Below, one piece after another: positions 26,058 through 34,564 of a DNA stretch of 62,133 nucleotides. A program made the position numbers and the translations under genes. Numbering within the stretch: position 1 is the stretch's first letter; each line of letters begins with the position of its first letter. The stretch lies in the NCBI RefSeq assembly GCF_947305105.1, contig NZ_CAMZCS010000018.1:1-62133 (forward strand), read 5' to 3'. This DNA comes from an uncultured Fibrobacter sp. Lineage in GTDB: Bacteria > Fibrobacterota > Fibrobacteria > Fibrobacterales > Fibrobacteraceae. A model generated the notes under the pieces. The model ran no database searches, had not been told where the DNA came from, and saw nothing but the letters and a program-made list of their open reading frames with translations.

Positions 26058-27023
26058 TTACTTCAGTACAATTTTCTTTGAAAGATTCACGTTATTCCCG
26101 CTGATGCGTATGATGTAAATTCCCGCATCGAGCGTTGCAAGGTTGAGCGTTGCTGCGTTACCAATAGCGCCCTTCATCACGACTTGCCCGAGCGAATTGA
26201 TTACTTCGGCGGTTGCCTTTATGCCCGTGAATTCGAGCGTGTGCCCGTTTAAAATAGCTTTGGCTGCAGAAACTTCGCGAACAACCTTGATTGCTTCTGT
26301 TGCTGTCGGGGTGCTGCATTTTTCCGGGCATGTGCCATCTTTGGGGCCAACGGCGCAAATGTTGAATTTGTAATCGCCTGAGGCCGCCTGAATTTTAAAG
26401 TGTACGGCGGCAAGTTGTTTTGCCGCTGTTTCTCCGTCAAATTTAACCGTGCCATCGTACCATGAAGGTTGTTTAAAGTCGGACCATGAAGCGACAACCT
26501 TGTTCCCTGTTTTGGATGCAGGGAGATTTACGGCCGGATTTGCGTAATTGATTGTGGAATCGACGGCTTCGCCAAGGCCGAGTTCCAACGCGATATCCGT
26601 GTCAGACGTGTAGGTCACGCAGAGCCCACCCCAGGCGGATGCGTCGCCGGTAGCTGGATTTGGATCTGTTTCCGAAATTTGACCAACGACGTTGAATCCC
26701 ACGCCGACAAACGGATCGTGTTCGTTAGATTCTTTGTTTAGATTTGCTGTGCCGCAAAAGCCTTTGCATTCGTAGATGACGGGCTCTAAACTTTGTCTGT
26801 CGTAAAGGGGGTCTATTGGTACAGGCCAGCTAATTTTAGATGATTTCGAAGCACCATTGTAGGAATACCAATAGCCTTCTGTTTTGAGTCCATTGCCAAG
26901 GCCTGTATGGATTTGAGGATCAGAATTTGCGTCTTCACTAACTTTGGCCCCATTCCAGGTTTCGAATGAGCCTGCGTAAATGACAGACGTGGCGCAAAGT
27001 GCTGACAGCATGATTCTTTTCAT
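26058..27023 (-). CDS. secreted protein with type IX-like C-terminal sorting domain
   Basis: A 321-residue exported protein. The ATG at 27023 follows TTAGGAGCG and gives a signal peptide MKRIMLSALCATSVIYAGSF. The body (about 20-230) is a beta-rich domain with paired Cys, reminiscent of carbohydrate-binding jelly rolls in Fibrobacter hydrolases. A Cys-rich spacer (GTCPEKCSTPT) follows. The last 75 residues (TAEVINSLGQVVMKGAIGNA, then LDAGIYIIRISGN and VNLSKKIVLK) match the type A sorting domain pattern of type IX secretion substrates. No catalytic domain was recognised. It is convergent with mdh. Confidence 0.75.
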   Translation of the reverse strand: MKRIMLSALCATSVIYAGSFETWNGAKVSEDANSDPQIHTGLGNGLKTEGYWYSYNGASKSSKISWPVPIDPLYDRQSLEPVIYECKGFCGTANLNKESNEHDPFVGVGFNVVGQISETDPNPATGDASAWGGLCVTYTSDTDIALELGLGEAVDSTINYANPAVNLPASKTGNKVVASWSDFKQPSWYDGTVKFDGETAAKQLAAVHFKIQAASGDYKFNICAVGPKDGTCPEKCSTPTATEAIKVVREVSAAKAILNGHTLEFTGIKATAEVINSLGQVVMKGAIGNAATLNLATLDAGIYIIRISGNNVNLSKKIVLK

Positions 27024-27098
27024 ATTCTTCGCTCCTAATTCAAATCTACCCAATATAAAATAAATTATTTTTTTTACTTGATAATATATATTTATGTT

Positions 27099-28232
27099 AT
27101 GCGTGACTTTTTTAGCTGTTTGGCCTTTCTTTTTTGTGTGGTGGCCTTGTTCATGGGACGGGGTTATTGCGCCGCAGAGGATACGCCGCTTGATTCGGCG
27201 GGCTTGTTACGTTGCCGTAATGCGATGATGGATGCTTTGCGAGACAACCACCTCGATGACCTCAAGCAAATTGTCGAGAAAGCCGAAAAAATCAAAAAGA
27301 CGACCGAACGGCCTTTGTTTTACGAAAGCGAAAAGCTTTTGGTTAAATATTTCTTGAAGGATTTTGAATTCCTTAGCAATGTAGATTCCGTGGCGCTTTA
27401 TAACACGAGTACCATGTCGCTTTATTACATTGATGAGAAGAAGGCTGTGAAAGGCTTTTACGATGAATTCTATTTTGAAATTAAGGATAAAATGGCTGAG
27501 GAATTGCGGTCGGGGAGGCTCGTAAAGACTCTTGACGAAATAGAAAATGAGAGTGACAGGGCTTTTGTTTTTATTTTGCTTGTTGGCCTGTACGAAAGCA
27601 AAGTTCAAGTATCCTCGTTGATCGAAGAGCGCAAGGCGCAGCTCTCAAATCGTAAGCAGTTGGATTATCTAGTCGGAAAATACTGGACGGATATATTTTT
27701 CGACAACAATAAGAGTCGCTGGGTGACGCTGGGTGCTTTATTTGACGTTTATGCAGGCGATATCTCTGACAAAGTTGAAAATTCTATAGGCTTCAACATT
27801 GGATGGGGCAGAATACGTGAGAAAATCCTGTATGGAGTCATCTTTGATTTTCAAAAGGGGGATTATGCTGAATCGGATTCACTTTATTTCTTTGATGCCG
27901 GTCTTGAATTGAATGCCGGATATGCCGTGTATAGAAGGGGCTTTGTGACTCTTTATGGGCTTGTAAATGCGGGGGGTCGGTTTAATTCGCTACAAGAGAA
28001 CGATGATGCCGACAAAAAAAGGAAATTGCCATATCAGTTCTACCCGGCGTTTGGCGCTGGTATGGTGTTGGATTTTTGTGAACCGAACATTGAAATTGGC
28101 TTACGCTACAGGAGTGGGGTGGAAAATGTTTGGGCAGACGATGTCGTAAAGGCGTCCGGATTCCGGTTCTACTTTTCTATTGAATTGTTGCTTGCTCCGC
28201 GTGAGCGAAAACCTTTTGAATATGGCAATTAA
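27099..28232 (+). CDS. exported protein of unknown function
   Basis: A 377-residue protein not recognised as any family. The ATG at 27099 gives a signal peptide (RDFFSCLAFLFCVVALFMGR ending near GYCAA). Residues about 30-190 are helical and charged (NHLDDLKQIVEKAEKIKKTT). The rest alternates aromatic and small residues (WVTLGALFDVYAGD, FVTLYGLVNAGGRF, NIEIGLRYRSG, FRFYFSIELLLA), a pattern suggesting an eight-strand outer-membrane beta-barrel. No convincing ribosome site. It ends 11 bp from the convergent lipoprotein gene. Confidence 0.7.
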   Translation: MRDFFSCLAFLFCVVALFMGRGYCAAEDTPLDSAGLLRCRNAMMDALRDNHLDDLKQIVEKAEKIKKTTERPLFYESEKLLVKYFLKDFEFLSNVDSVALYNTSTMSLYYIDEKKAVKGFYDEFYFEIKDKMAEELRSGRLVKTLDEIENESDRAFVFILLVGLYESKVQVSSLIEERKAQLSNRKQLDYLVGKYWTDIFFDNNKSRWVTLGALFDVYAGDISDKVENSIGFNIGWGRIREKILYGVIFDFQKGDYAESDSLYFFDAGLELNAGYAVYRRGFVTLYGLVNAGGRFNSLQENDDADKKRKLPYQFYPAFGAGMVLDFCEPNIEIGLRYRSGVENVWADDVVKASGFRFYFSIELLLAPRERKPFEYGN

Positions 28233-28243
28233 GTGCGGCGAAC

Positions 28244-29359
28244 TTAGAATTTCGGGGGAATGCCGGAGATAAGTTCGTCGTCCATGTAAATGGTGATGTA
28301 TGGGTTAATCGGGGCTTTTTCGGTGTCGCCCTGATCCCTTTCCCATAGGGGAATTCCGTCGTAGTCGGCTCCGTCTACGTCTTTTTGGTGGGCCGCCCAG
28401 GACCAACCCCCGCTAGTTGAATTAAGTTCTTTTTTTGCCTTGGTCCTAAGGGTTTCGCATGTGTTGCTCTGGTAAATTCCGCTCGAAAAGTTTATGTCAA
28501 TTCTCAGGCTGCTTGATGGGGGAATTTCCAGACTTCCGAGAGGGACAGGAATATAATAGGTGTATTCTTCTGTTGATGCGTTATAGGAACTGTCTATTTT
28601 TATAGGAATGGAATGTCTAAAGTTGTTTCTTAGTGTATCGCTGGCGTCCGTGCCATCTGCAAGTTTGCAGGGTAAACTAAATCCGAGGCTGTCGTGCAGT
28701 TGGCAGATATCCTCGTCAATGATGAACGGACAGGAACCCGGCTGTCTCCCTTCACCTGGAACGGGTTCTATGTTTTCAGGTTTCCCAGATACATATAAAC
28801 GAAGTGTTAGGTTGCTGATAGCTTGTTCTTCGTTGTTGTAAATGACTACGTTTAAATTGTCTGTGTCGGTAAATACATACTGGTATGCGCCTACGCTGAT
28901 GTCGCGGCTTGCAAAAGAAGTAGGGGCTTCCTCGGAAGAGGAAGAATCCGTAGAAGAGTTCGGCTCTGCGCTGCTGGAACTTTCGGTGCTAGAAGACGAG
29001 TTTACGGTTTCGGACGAAGATGGCTCGTCTGTCGCAGACGAAGTAGGTTCCTGGATGTCGTTGGCTCCGCTAGAAGAAGCTTCGCTGCTAGAGGAATTGT
29101 CCTCAATTTTTGAAGACGAGGATTCTTGAGAAGGTTCTTCAGGAGTCCACGTATTATTATGGCAAGTGTAGCCCTGCTTTTCGTCTTTTACGTAGGCGAA
29201 CGCACCTTCTCGGGTGTCGGAACAGGCTGGTAGGTCGTCGTGTGTTTTTGCGATGATGTCCGAGTCGTCAGTGGAAACTTTGACATTAGAAGAGGATTCG
29301 TCGCTGCAAGCCGTGAACAGCGCGACTCCGCATAAAGAGATAAGGGCAATTTTTTTCAT
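28244..29359 (-). CDS. Ser-rich lipoprotein with DDLPxC motif domain
   Basis: A 371-residue lipoprotein: signal MKKIALISLCGVALFTAC, then a short two-Cys module (HDDLPACSDTREGAFAYVKD, EKQGYTCHNNTW) that also occurs twice in the 51450-52760 protein. A Ser/Glu linker (about 75-145) follows, then a beta-rich domain of about 220 residues with LNVVIYNNEEQAISNLTLRL and three or more Cys pairs. The last domain may bind carbohydrate (its opening resembles cellulose-binding CBM folds), but I do not recognise a precise family. Confidence 0.75.
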   Translation of the reverse strand: MKKIALISLCGVALFTACSDESSSNVKVSTDDSDIIAKTHDDLPACSDTREGAFAYVKDEKQGYTCHNNTWTPEEPSQESSSSKIEDNSSSSEASSSGANDIQEPTSSATDEPSSSETVNSSSSTESSSSAEPNSSTDSSSSEEAPTSFASRDISVGAYQYVFTDTDNLNVVIYNNEEQAISNLTLRLYVSGKPENIEPVPGEGRQPGSCPFIIDEDICQLHDSLGFSLPCKLADGTDASDTLRNNFRHSIPIKIDSSYNASTEEYTYYIPVPLGSLEIPPSSSLRIDINFSSGIYQSNTCETLRTKAKKELNSTSGGWSWAAHQKDVDGADYDGIPLWERDQGDTEKAPINPYITIYMDDELISGIPPKF

Positions 29360-29542
29360 GATTTGAATTTAACATTTTTGGAAAATATTTTTCTTGGAAT
29401 TTTTCTGCCGTGGTGTTGATTTGGGTGGGGCTTTATGAATGCTTGTTTAAATGTGGACTTTCTTATTTGCTTGATGTGCTTGAAAATACATGTAATTGTT
29501 TGAAATTTTGTAAAAACGTAGACTTTTAATAAAGAATTTTTA

Positions 29543-29571
29543 TTGACTTTTACGAAAATAAAAGGTATATT
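29543..29571 (+). promoter_or_regulatory. promoter of the GH43 genes
   Basis: TTGACT at 29543-29548 and TATATT at 29566-29571 with a 17-bp spacer, 26 bp before the GH43 ATG. The hexamers and spacing are identical to the two toxin-antitoxin promoters at 10262-10290 and 38750-38778. Confidence 0.8.
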
Positions 29572-29597
29572 AAGGGTAAACCGTCAGGGAGTATTAT

Positions 29598-31643
29598 ATG
29601 TGTTTGGGATTTCGTTGCCGTTTTGGCTCAATGTTTGGGTGTGTTGGCCTAGGGGTTGCGTTTGGAGTGTCGTTTGCTTTTTCCGCAGATTGGTACGCGA
29701 AAGACAACTTGCAACCCGGTCACGACCCGAGTATGGTGCGCTTCGAGGACGGCTACGCCCTCATGAGCACGAACAACAATCTGCAACTGTGGACTTCCGA
29801 AGATGCCTACACTTGGCGCGACCACAAGTCGACCGTGAGCGCGATTCCGCAGTGGGCCTACGAGTATGCGCCCGGTACCGAGGGCATCTGGGCTCCGGAC
29901 ATTTATTACATGAATGGCGAATTCCGCGTGTATTATTGCGTGTCCGTCTTTGGCAAGCGCTCTTCGGCCATTGGCTACCAGGCGACGACTTCGATTATGC
30001 CCGGAACGGATGGCTACGGCTGGAAGGACCATGGCCATGTTTTCCACACCGTGACTTCGGACAAGTACAACGCCATCGATGCCGACGTGGTCAAGGATAC
30101 CGAGGGCAATTATTGGATGGCGTTCGGCTCGTTCGGGCTCGGCATTCAGCTGATCAAGTTGGATGCGCAATCGGGTTACCAGGCGAGCGACGACAAGACG
30201 GTCTACAACATTGCCCGCCGTACGAGCAAGGCGAGCGAGGGCGCGGAAGAAGGACCGAGCCTCATTGAACATGGGGGGAAGTATTTCCTCTTTACTGCTT
30301 GGGACAAGTGCTGTCAGCAGGGCGCGAATATTGAGCAGACTACCTACAAGACGGCTTATGGCCGTGCCGACAAGGTGACGGGCCCGTACAAGGACCGCGC
30401 AGGGAACGATATGGCGACCGGTGGCGGCACGATTCTCTTGGAACGTTACGGGCGCTACGTGGGGCCGGGCGGCGGCGAGGCCTTCCAGGACTTGAACCGC
30501 GTGCGTTTTGTGCATCACTACTACGATTTGAATGGCGACAAGTACAACCATATCCACATCCGTGATGTCGTGTTTACCGAGGATAACTGGGTTGAGATGG
30601 GACAGCCCTTCCTCGGGCGTTATTTGAGTGCCGAGGTGGAGCATGGCGTGCTGACGCGTGCGGTGTCGGGCGACCTCGCGATTACGCGGAGCAATACGGC
30701 TTCGAACGGGGAATACCTTGCGTACGTGAATACCGAGGGCTCCAAGATTCGCCTGCCGATGAACATTATGCAGGCGGGCGATTACCTGCTGCGTTACCGC
30801 TACGCCAACGGCGGCGATGCGGCCGCGACGCACAAGGTGACGGTGAATGGCAAGTCGCAGACGGTGACGCTCCCGCCGACGGGGGAGTGGGGCACGTTCC
30901 CCGAAAAGGCCATCGTGATGGTGCCTGCGACACTCAAGCGCGGCGGCAACTTCATCGAACTGGAACCGGAACCGAACGGGAACTTTGCGGAACTCGACCG
31001 CATCGATTTTTTGCGCGTGATTCGTGATACGATTCCTGCGAACGGCTTTGACAACGGCATCCGCGTGCGCCTCACGAAGGACGACGAGTTCGCCATCAAG
31101 GACGGCGGCTACGCGATTTTCGAGAACGTGGTGACGGATTCCATCAAGTCTGTGGAAGTAGCTGTCGAGGTGAAGAGCCTTACAGGCGGCAAGCTCAGCA
31201 TTCGCGACGGCAAGAAGGACGGGACCGTTCTTTCGGAATGCGAACTGGTGGCTGCCAACGAGAAATTTACATCTAAGGGCTGGACGACGGTGAACTGCTC
31301 GAACCTCAAGAGCATCGGCGGCGTGAAGGACTTTTACCTGACGGCATCCGGCGTTTCGGGCGAAGCGATTGTCAGGAACATTGTGTTCGCAAGTTCGTCG
31401 GGGGAGATTGTCTGCAATCAGGAGCCATGCGGCGACCCGATTTCCAGCTCCTCTTTGGCAGATTTGACGGGCTCATCTAGCAGCTCGGAAATTGCCGGTA
31501 TTTTGTCCAGTTCTTCGGGAACGGACGCGATTGTCCCGCGCTCAGTCCGCCCCGACAATACGATGTCGCCCGCCCGCAAGGGTTATCGCGACCTCAAAGG
31601 CCGCTACTTCGATAAGCAAATCCCGTACAGGGTGATGTTCTAG
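29598..31643 (+). CDS. secreted GH43 glycoside hydrolase with CBM6-like domain and shared tail (copy 1)
   Basis: A 681-residue exported enzyme, probably an arabinanase, arabinofuranosidase or xylosidase. A signal peptide ends near FAFSA. The GH43 five-bladed propeller (about 31-350) shows the base Asp43 in GHDPSMVRFEDGY, the pKa-modulating Asp161 in NAIDADVV, and the acid Glu218 in EEGPSLIEHGGKYF. A CBM6-like domain (about 360-475) has IRLPMNIMQAGDYLLRYRYA and ELDRIDFLRV. A further beta domain, a Ser linker (SSSSSEIAGILSSSS) and the tail KGYRDLKGRYFDKQIPYRVM-F follow. It is paralogous over its full length to 39689-41581. A second GH43 gene starts 26 bp downstream. Confidence 0.9.
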   Translation: MCLGFRCRFGSMFGCVGLGVAFGVSFAFSADWYAKDNLQPGHDPSMVRFEDGYALMSTNNNLQLWTSEDAYTWRDHKSTVSAIPQWAYEYAPGTEGIWAPDIYYMNGEFRVYYCVSVFGKRSSAIGYQATTSIMPGTDGYGWKDHGHVFHTVTSDKYNAIDADVVKDTEGNYWMAFGSFGLGIQLIKLDAQSGYQASDDKTVYNIARRTSKASEGAEEGPSLIEHGGKYFLFTAWDKCCQQGANIEQTTYKTAYGRADKVTGPYKDRAGNDMATGGGTILLERYGRYVGPGGGEAFQDLNRVRFVHHYYDLNGDKYNHIHIRDVVFTEDNWVEMGQPFLGRYLSAEVEHGVLTRAVSGDLAITRSNTASNGEYLAYVNTEGSKIRLPMNIMQAGDYLLRYRYANGGDAAATHKVTVNGKSQTVTLPPTGEWGTFPEKAIVMVPATLKRGGNFIELEPEPNGNFAELDRIDFLRVIRDTIPANGFDNGIRVRLTKDDEFAIKDGGYAIFENVVTDSIKSVEVAVEVKSLTGGKLSIRDGKKDGTVLSECELVAANEKFTSKGWTTVNCSNLKSIGGVKDFYLTASGVSGEAIVRNIVFASSSGEIVCNQEPCGDPISSSSLADLTGSSSSSEIAGILSSSSGTDAIVPRSVRPDNTMSPARKGYRDLKGRYFDKQIPYRVMF

Positions 31644-31669
31644 GGGATCTCACCAAAAAGGTTTTTGTC

Positions 31670-33007
31670 ATGTATAAAATTTCTTCTATCGCGTTGTTTG
31701 CGGCTGCGGCTTGTTTCGCGGCGAATCCGCTCACCACGGATTTCTATTCGGCGGATGCGGCGGCGCTCGTGTATCACGACAGTCTGTTCATTTTCGCTGG
31801 GCACGACGAGCAGGGCCCGCAGGGCAATAACAACGAGGCGTTCGTGATGAACGACTGGCACGTGATGGTGACCGACGATATGGAAAACTATCACGATTAC
31901 GGCGCGGTGCTGAGTGTCAAGACTTTCAAGTGGGCGAACGCGAGCGCGTTTGCGGGGCATTGCGAATACCGTAACGGCAAGTTCTACTGGTACGTGGCGG
32001 TGCACCATGCGACAATCAAGGAAAATGGTAGCGAAGGCTTTGCGATTGGCGTTGCGGTGGCGGATCATCCGTCGGGTCCGTGGACGGACGCGCTCGGGCA
32101 TGCGCTGGTGACCGACGAAACGCAGAACGACGTGAAACTGAATATCGACCCCGCGATTTTCTACGATGGCGATGACATCTGGATGTATTGGGGCTCGTGG
32201 AATGCGGGCCGTCGCGTGAAACTCAAGGAGAACATGCTCGAACTCGCGAGCACTCCCGAAGACATCAAGATCAAGGACTTTTTCGAGGCTCCGTGGATGC
32301 ACAAGTACCGCGGCAATTACTACTTCAGTTACGCCTCGGGTTATCCCTCGACGACGAACTACTCGATGGCATCGAGCTTGAATGGCCCCTGGATGCAGAA
32401 GGGTGTCATCAACGACAAACTCGACAATTCCGAAACGAATCACCAGGCGATTTTCAAGTATCTCGGGCACTGGTACTTTATGTATCACGGCGCGAACTCT
32501 CCGGGCGGCTGGACTTACCGCCGTTCCGTGAACATTGACTACCTGTATTACGACGAGGATGCGAATATCCAGAAAATCAAGCGCACCTCGACGGGTGTAG
32601 ACAAAGTAAATAATGCTCCGCTTGTCGAAGGGGGCTACCGCCTGACGGTAACGCATAGCAATATGGCACTTGAAGATGAAAACGGTATCGTGGTGCAGCG
32701 CCCGATGGCAGATTCTGCTGAGGCCCAGTTATGGGTGATTGTGAAGGGCGATTCCGCACGCCATTACACACTCAAGAATTTTGCGACCGGCCGCTATTAC
32801 TGCCCGCCCAAGGCATTACTAGATACTGTCAAGACTTCCGAGACTGCCTGCGATATCCGCATCGAGAATGCGTCCGTGAACAAGGGCTACTACGTTTACG
32901 GTGACTACGACAGCGACTTCGTGGGCGACGTGCTGAACATCTCGAAGGATGCGGGCATGCCCGTGATCACGTGGGTCCGCACCGGGACTGATAACCAGAA
33001 GTTCTAA
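31670..33007 (+). CDS. secreted GH43 glycoside hydrolase, truncated by an in-frame TAA
   Basis: A 445-residue product: signal peptide MYKISSIALFAAAACFA, then a GH43 propeller (about 20-320) with the base Asp in SADAAALVYHDSLFIFAGHD, the modulating Asp in NIDPAIFYDGDDIWMYWG, and the acid Glu in FFEAPWMHKYRGNYYFSYAS. A ricin-like beta-trefoil region follows (ALEDENGIVVQRPMADSAEA, then QLWVIVK and YTLKNFATGRYYCPP). Translation stops at TAA 33005-33007. The same frame then continues without another stop to 33262 and encodes a Ser linker and the KGYRDLKGR tail, so the natural full-length protein was probably 530 residues. It may be sequence error, a nonsense mutation or readthrough. Confidence 0.88.
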   Translation: MYKISSIALFAAAACFAANPLTTDFYSADAAALVYHDSLFIFAGHDEQGPQGNNNEAFVMNDWHVMVTDDMENYHDYGAVLSVKTFKWANASAFAGHCEYRNGKFYWYVAVHHATIKENGSEGFAIGVAVADHPSGPWTDALGHALVTDETQNDVKLNIDPAIFYDGDDIWMYWGSWNAGRRVKLKENMLELASTPEDIKIKDFFEAPWMHKYRGNYYFSYASGYPSTTNYSMASSLNGPWMQKGVINDKLDNSETNHQAIFKYLGHWYFMYHGANSPGGWTYRRSVNIDYLYYDEDANIQKIKRTSTGVDKVNNAPLVEGGYRLTVTHSNMALEDENGIVVQRPMADSAEAQLWVIVKGDSARHYTLKNFATGRYYCPPKALLDTVKTSETACDIRIENASVNKGYYVYGDYDSDFVGDVLNISKDAGMPVITWVRTGTDNQKF

Positions 33008-33262
33008 TTCAAGGCCGCCCAGTTGCCGGAACCAGTCGTGGAATCTTCGAGTTCTGTAATTTCAAATTCGGAGGTTGTTTCCAGTTCATCGGAAACGGAG
33101 CCGGGTTCACGTGATAGCGGAATTTCAAGTTCGTCTGGAACGACTGCGATTGAAAAGCGCGCAGTTCGCTCCGATAATTCGATGGAACCCGTTCGCAAGG
33201 GTTACCGCGACCTCAAGGGCCGCCACTTCGATAAGCAAATCCCGTATCGGGTGATGTTTTAA
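33008..33262 (+). pseudogene. detached C-terminal linker and tail of the GH43 gene
   Basis: In the same reading frame as the preceding GH43 gene, directly after its TAA, come 84 codons: FKAAQLPEPVVESSSSVISN, a Ser-rich linker, and the tail KGYRDLKGRHFDKQIPYRVM-F. The tail is shared with the two flanking GH43 proteins. No ribosome site or signal peptide exists for independent expression, so it is most simply the cut-off end of the upstream gene. Confidence 0.85.
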
Positions 33263-33402
33263 AGACTGCTTTTCTTCTTGACGTCGGAAAGGACCATCGC
33301 GGCTGGGCGGGTGTGGCCTTTCAGCATGTCGTTGTAGCCTTTCTCAAGTTCCGCATCAAGGCGTTCTTTTGACCATTTGGCTGAGTTTTCTAGCTTATTC
33401 AT
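33259..33402 (-). CDS. small antitoxin-like protein, no partner seen
   Basis: A 47-residue protein starting at the ATG 33402. WSKERLDAELEKGYNDMLKG followed by HTRPA resembles the C-terminal part of RelB/DinJ-type or similar antitoxins common in Bacteroidota and Fibrobacter. No toxin gene follows on the minus strand; the sequence beyond is the GH43 tail, which it overlaps by 4 bp. It may be an orphan or a remnant. Confidence 0.5.
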   Translation of the reverse strand: MNKLENSAKWSKERLDAELEKGYNDMLKGHTRPAAMVLSDVKKKSSL

Positions 33403-33459
33403 ATTTATTTTTTGCCTTAATTTCAGCTTGGCAAGGTGGTCAAAACTTTTGACCACCTC

Positions 33460-34269
33460 TTATTTCAGTAACTTGTTCTCTCCGATGGATTCTAGCACTG
33501 TCATCTGCGAAATCGCAATCTGGTTCAGCTTTTGCAATCGTTCTGGCTGCGGCAAGCCTTCCTTGATCAGGACGGAATTCAGCGATTCCATATTCGAAAG
33601 GCATATAAGCTGATTTACCGTCGCATAGTCGCGGACATTGCCCTGCAAATCGGTATGTGCATCGCGCCATTCCTTAGCAGTAAATCCGAATAATGCAACA
33701 TTTAGAACATCAGCTTCGTTTGCGTAAACCATGCTCATCTGTTGTTTTGTAAGTGTAGCCGGAATCAAATTCTGCTTGATGGCGTCCGTATGGATATGGT
33801 AGTTGATTTTTGAGAGTTCACGACGTAATGACCATCCTAATTGGGCCTGTTCCGCAGCCTTGAGGCGTTGGAACTCCTTAACTAAGTACAATTCGAATTC
33901 GACAGAAACCCAACTTGCAAATTTGACGGCGATATCATATTGTGCAAAAGTCCCGCCGTTTACACCATTTTTAGAAATGAGTCCAATTGCACCTGTTTCT
34001 TCAATCCATCGAGAAGGGCTCATGGTGAACGAATGGCTACCAGCTTCTTTTAAAAAGGGGTCGAATTCGACCCCTTTGAAGTCGGGATTGTTCAACATTT
34101 CCCATAAACCTAAATATTCTATTGTATTTTTTGACCTCATCCAATTTTTCACAACATCCTTAGGCTCCACCGGATTCTTTTGCCGAGCAATATCAGTAAT
34201 GCAGACATAATCGACGCCGTTAACGAGCATTGTTTTGATTTCTCGGTTCATGACGTTTATTCGTTTCAT
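33460..34269 (-). CDS. KilA-N domain protein
   Basis: A 269-residue protein with a KilA-N DNA-binding domain at about 10-125: NGVDYVCITDIARQKNPVEP, KDVVKNWMRSKNTIEYLGLW, WIEETGAIGLISKNG and GGTFAQYDIAVKFASWVSVE. The rest is helical with no recognised fold (LTKQQMSMVYANEADVLNVA, VNQLICLSNMESLNSVLI). KilA-N proteins are frequent in phages and in bacterial accessory islands. Here it lies between GH43 genes and a restriction-type enzyme. A regulatory or antiphage role is possible but not shown. Confidence 0.82.
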   Translation of the reverse strand: MKRINVMNREIKTMLVNGVDYVCITDIARQKNPVEPKDVVKNWMRSKNTIEYLGLWEMLNNPDFKGVEFDPFLKEAGSHSFTMSPSRWIEETGAIGLISKNGVNGGTFAQYDIAVKFASWVSVEFELYLVKEFQRLKAAEQAQLGWSLRRELSKINYHIHTDAIKQNLIPATLTKQQMSMVYANEADVLNVALFGFTAKEWRDAHTDLQGNVRDYATVNQLICLSNMESLNSVLIKEGLPQPERLQKLNQIAISQMTVLESIGENKLLK

Positions 34270-34482
34270 CTTTTACTCCTTTTTGCTGCGGACAAGCGTA
34301 AAACCGCAACGTTTGAAATTTTGAGCACTAGAACGTTTGTGTACTAATAAATATAATCTCTCTATGGGCGGATGTCAAGAGATTTATGAAAAATTCTACA
34401 AAGATGTGAATCCAATATTTTGAAAGGGGAGGGAGAAGTCTCCCCTAGGTCGCGCGACGCTTGCGTTGTTGCTTCCCACCTT

Positions 34483-34512
34483 CTCGCCTAGGGGCTCTGC
34501 CCCTAAAACCCC
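34483..34512. repeat. left inverted repeat flanking the restriction-type gene
   Basis: CTCGCCTAGGGGCTCTGCCC followed by CTAAAACCCC. Its reverse complement, with a few changes, is found at 37031-37062, just beyond the stop of the methyltransferase gene. The unit contains its own GGGGC/GCCCC hairpin. Confidence 0.8.
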
Positions 34513-34564
34513 TATTGCAAAGGATAAAGCATCCGATTTCGCTAAAAATTCTTATATTCAAGGC

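Noticed and set aside
33259-34269. Antitoxin-like gene and KilA-N gene as a toxin-antitoxin pair
   Set aside because: They are adjacent on the same strand, but KilA-N is not a known toxin partner for RelB-like antitoxins, and the order (KilA-N first, 57 bp gap) gives no further support.
34466-34564. N-terminal extension of the type IIG-like enzyme
   Set aside because: The in-frame extension is encoded by the flanking GC-rich repeat and the family-like N-terminus begins at the ATG 34565.
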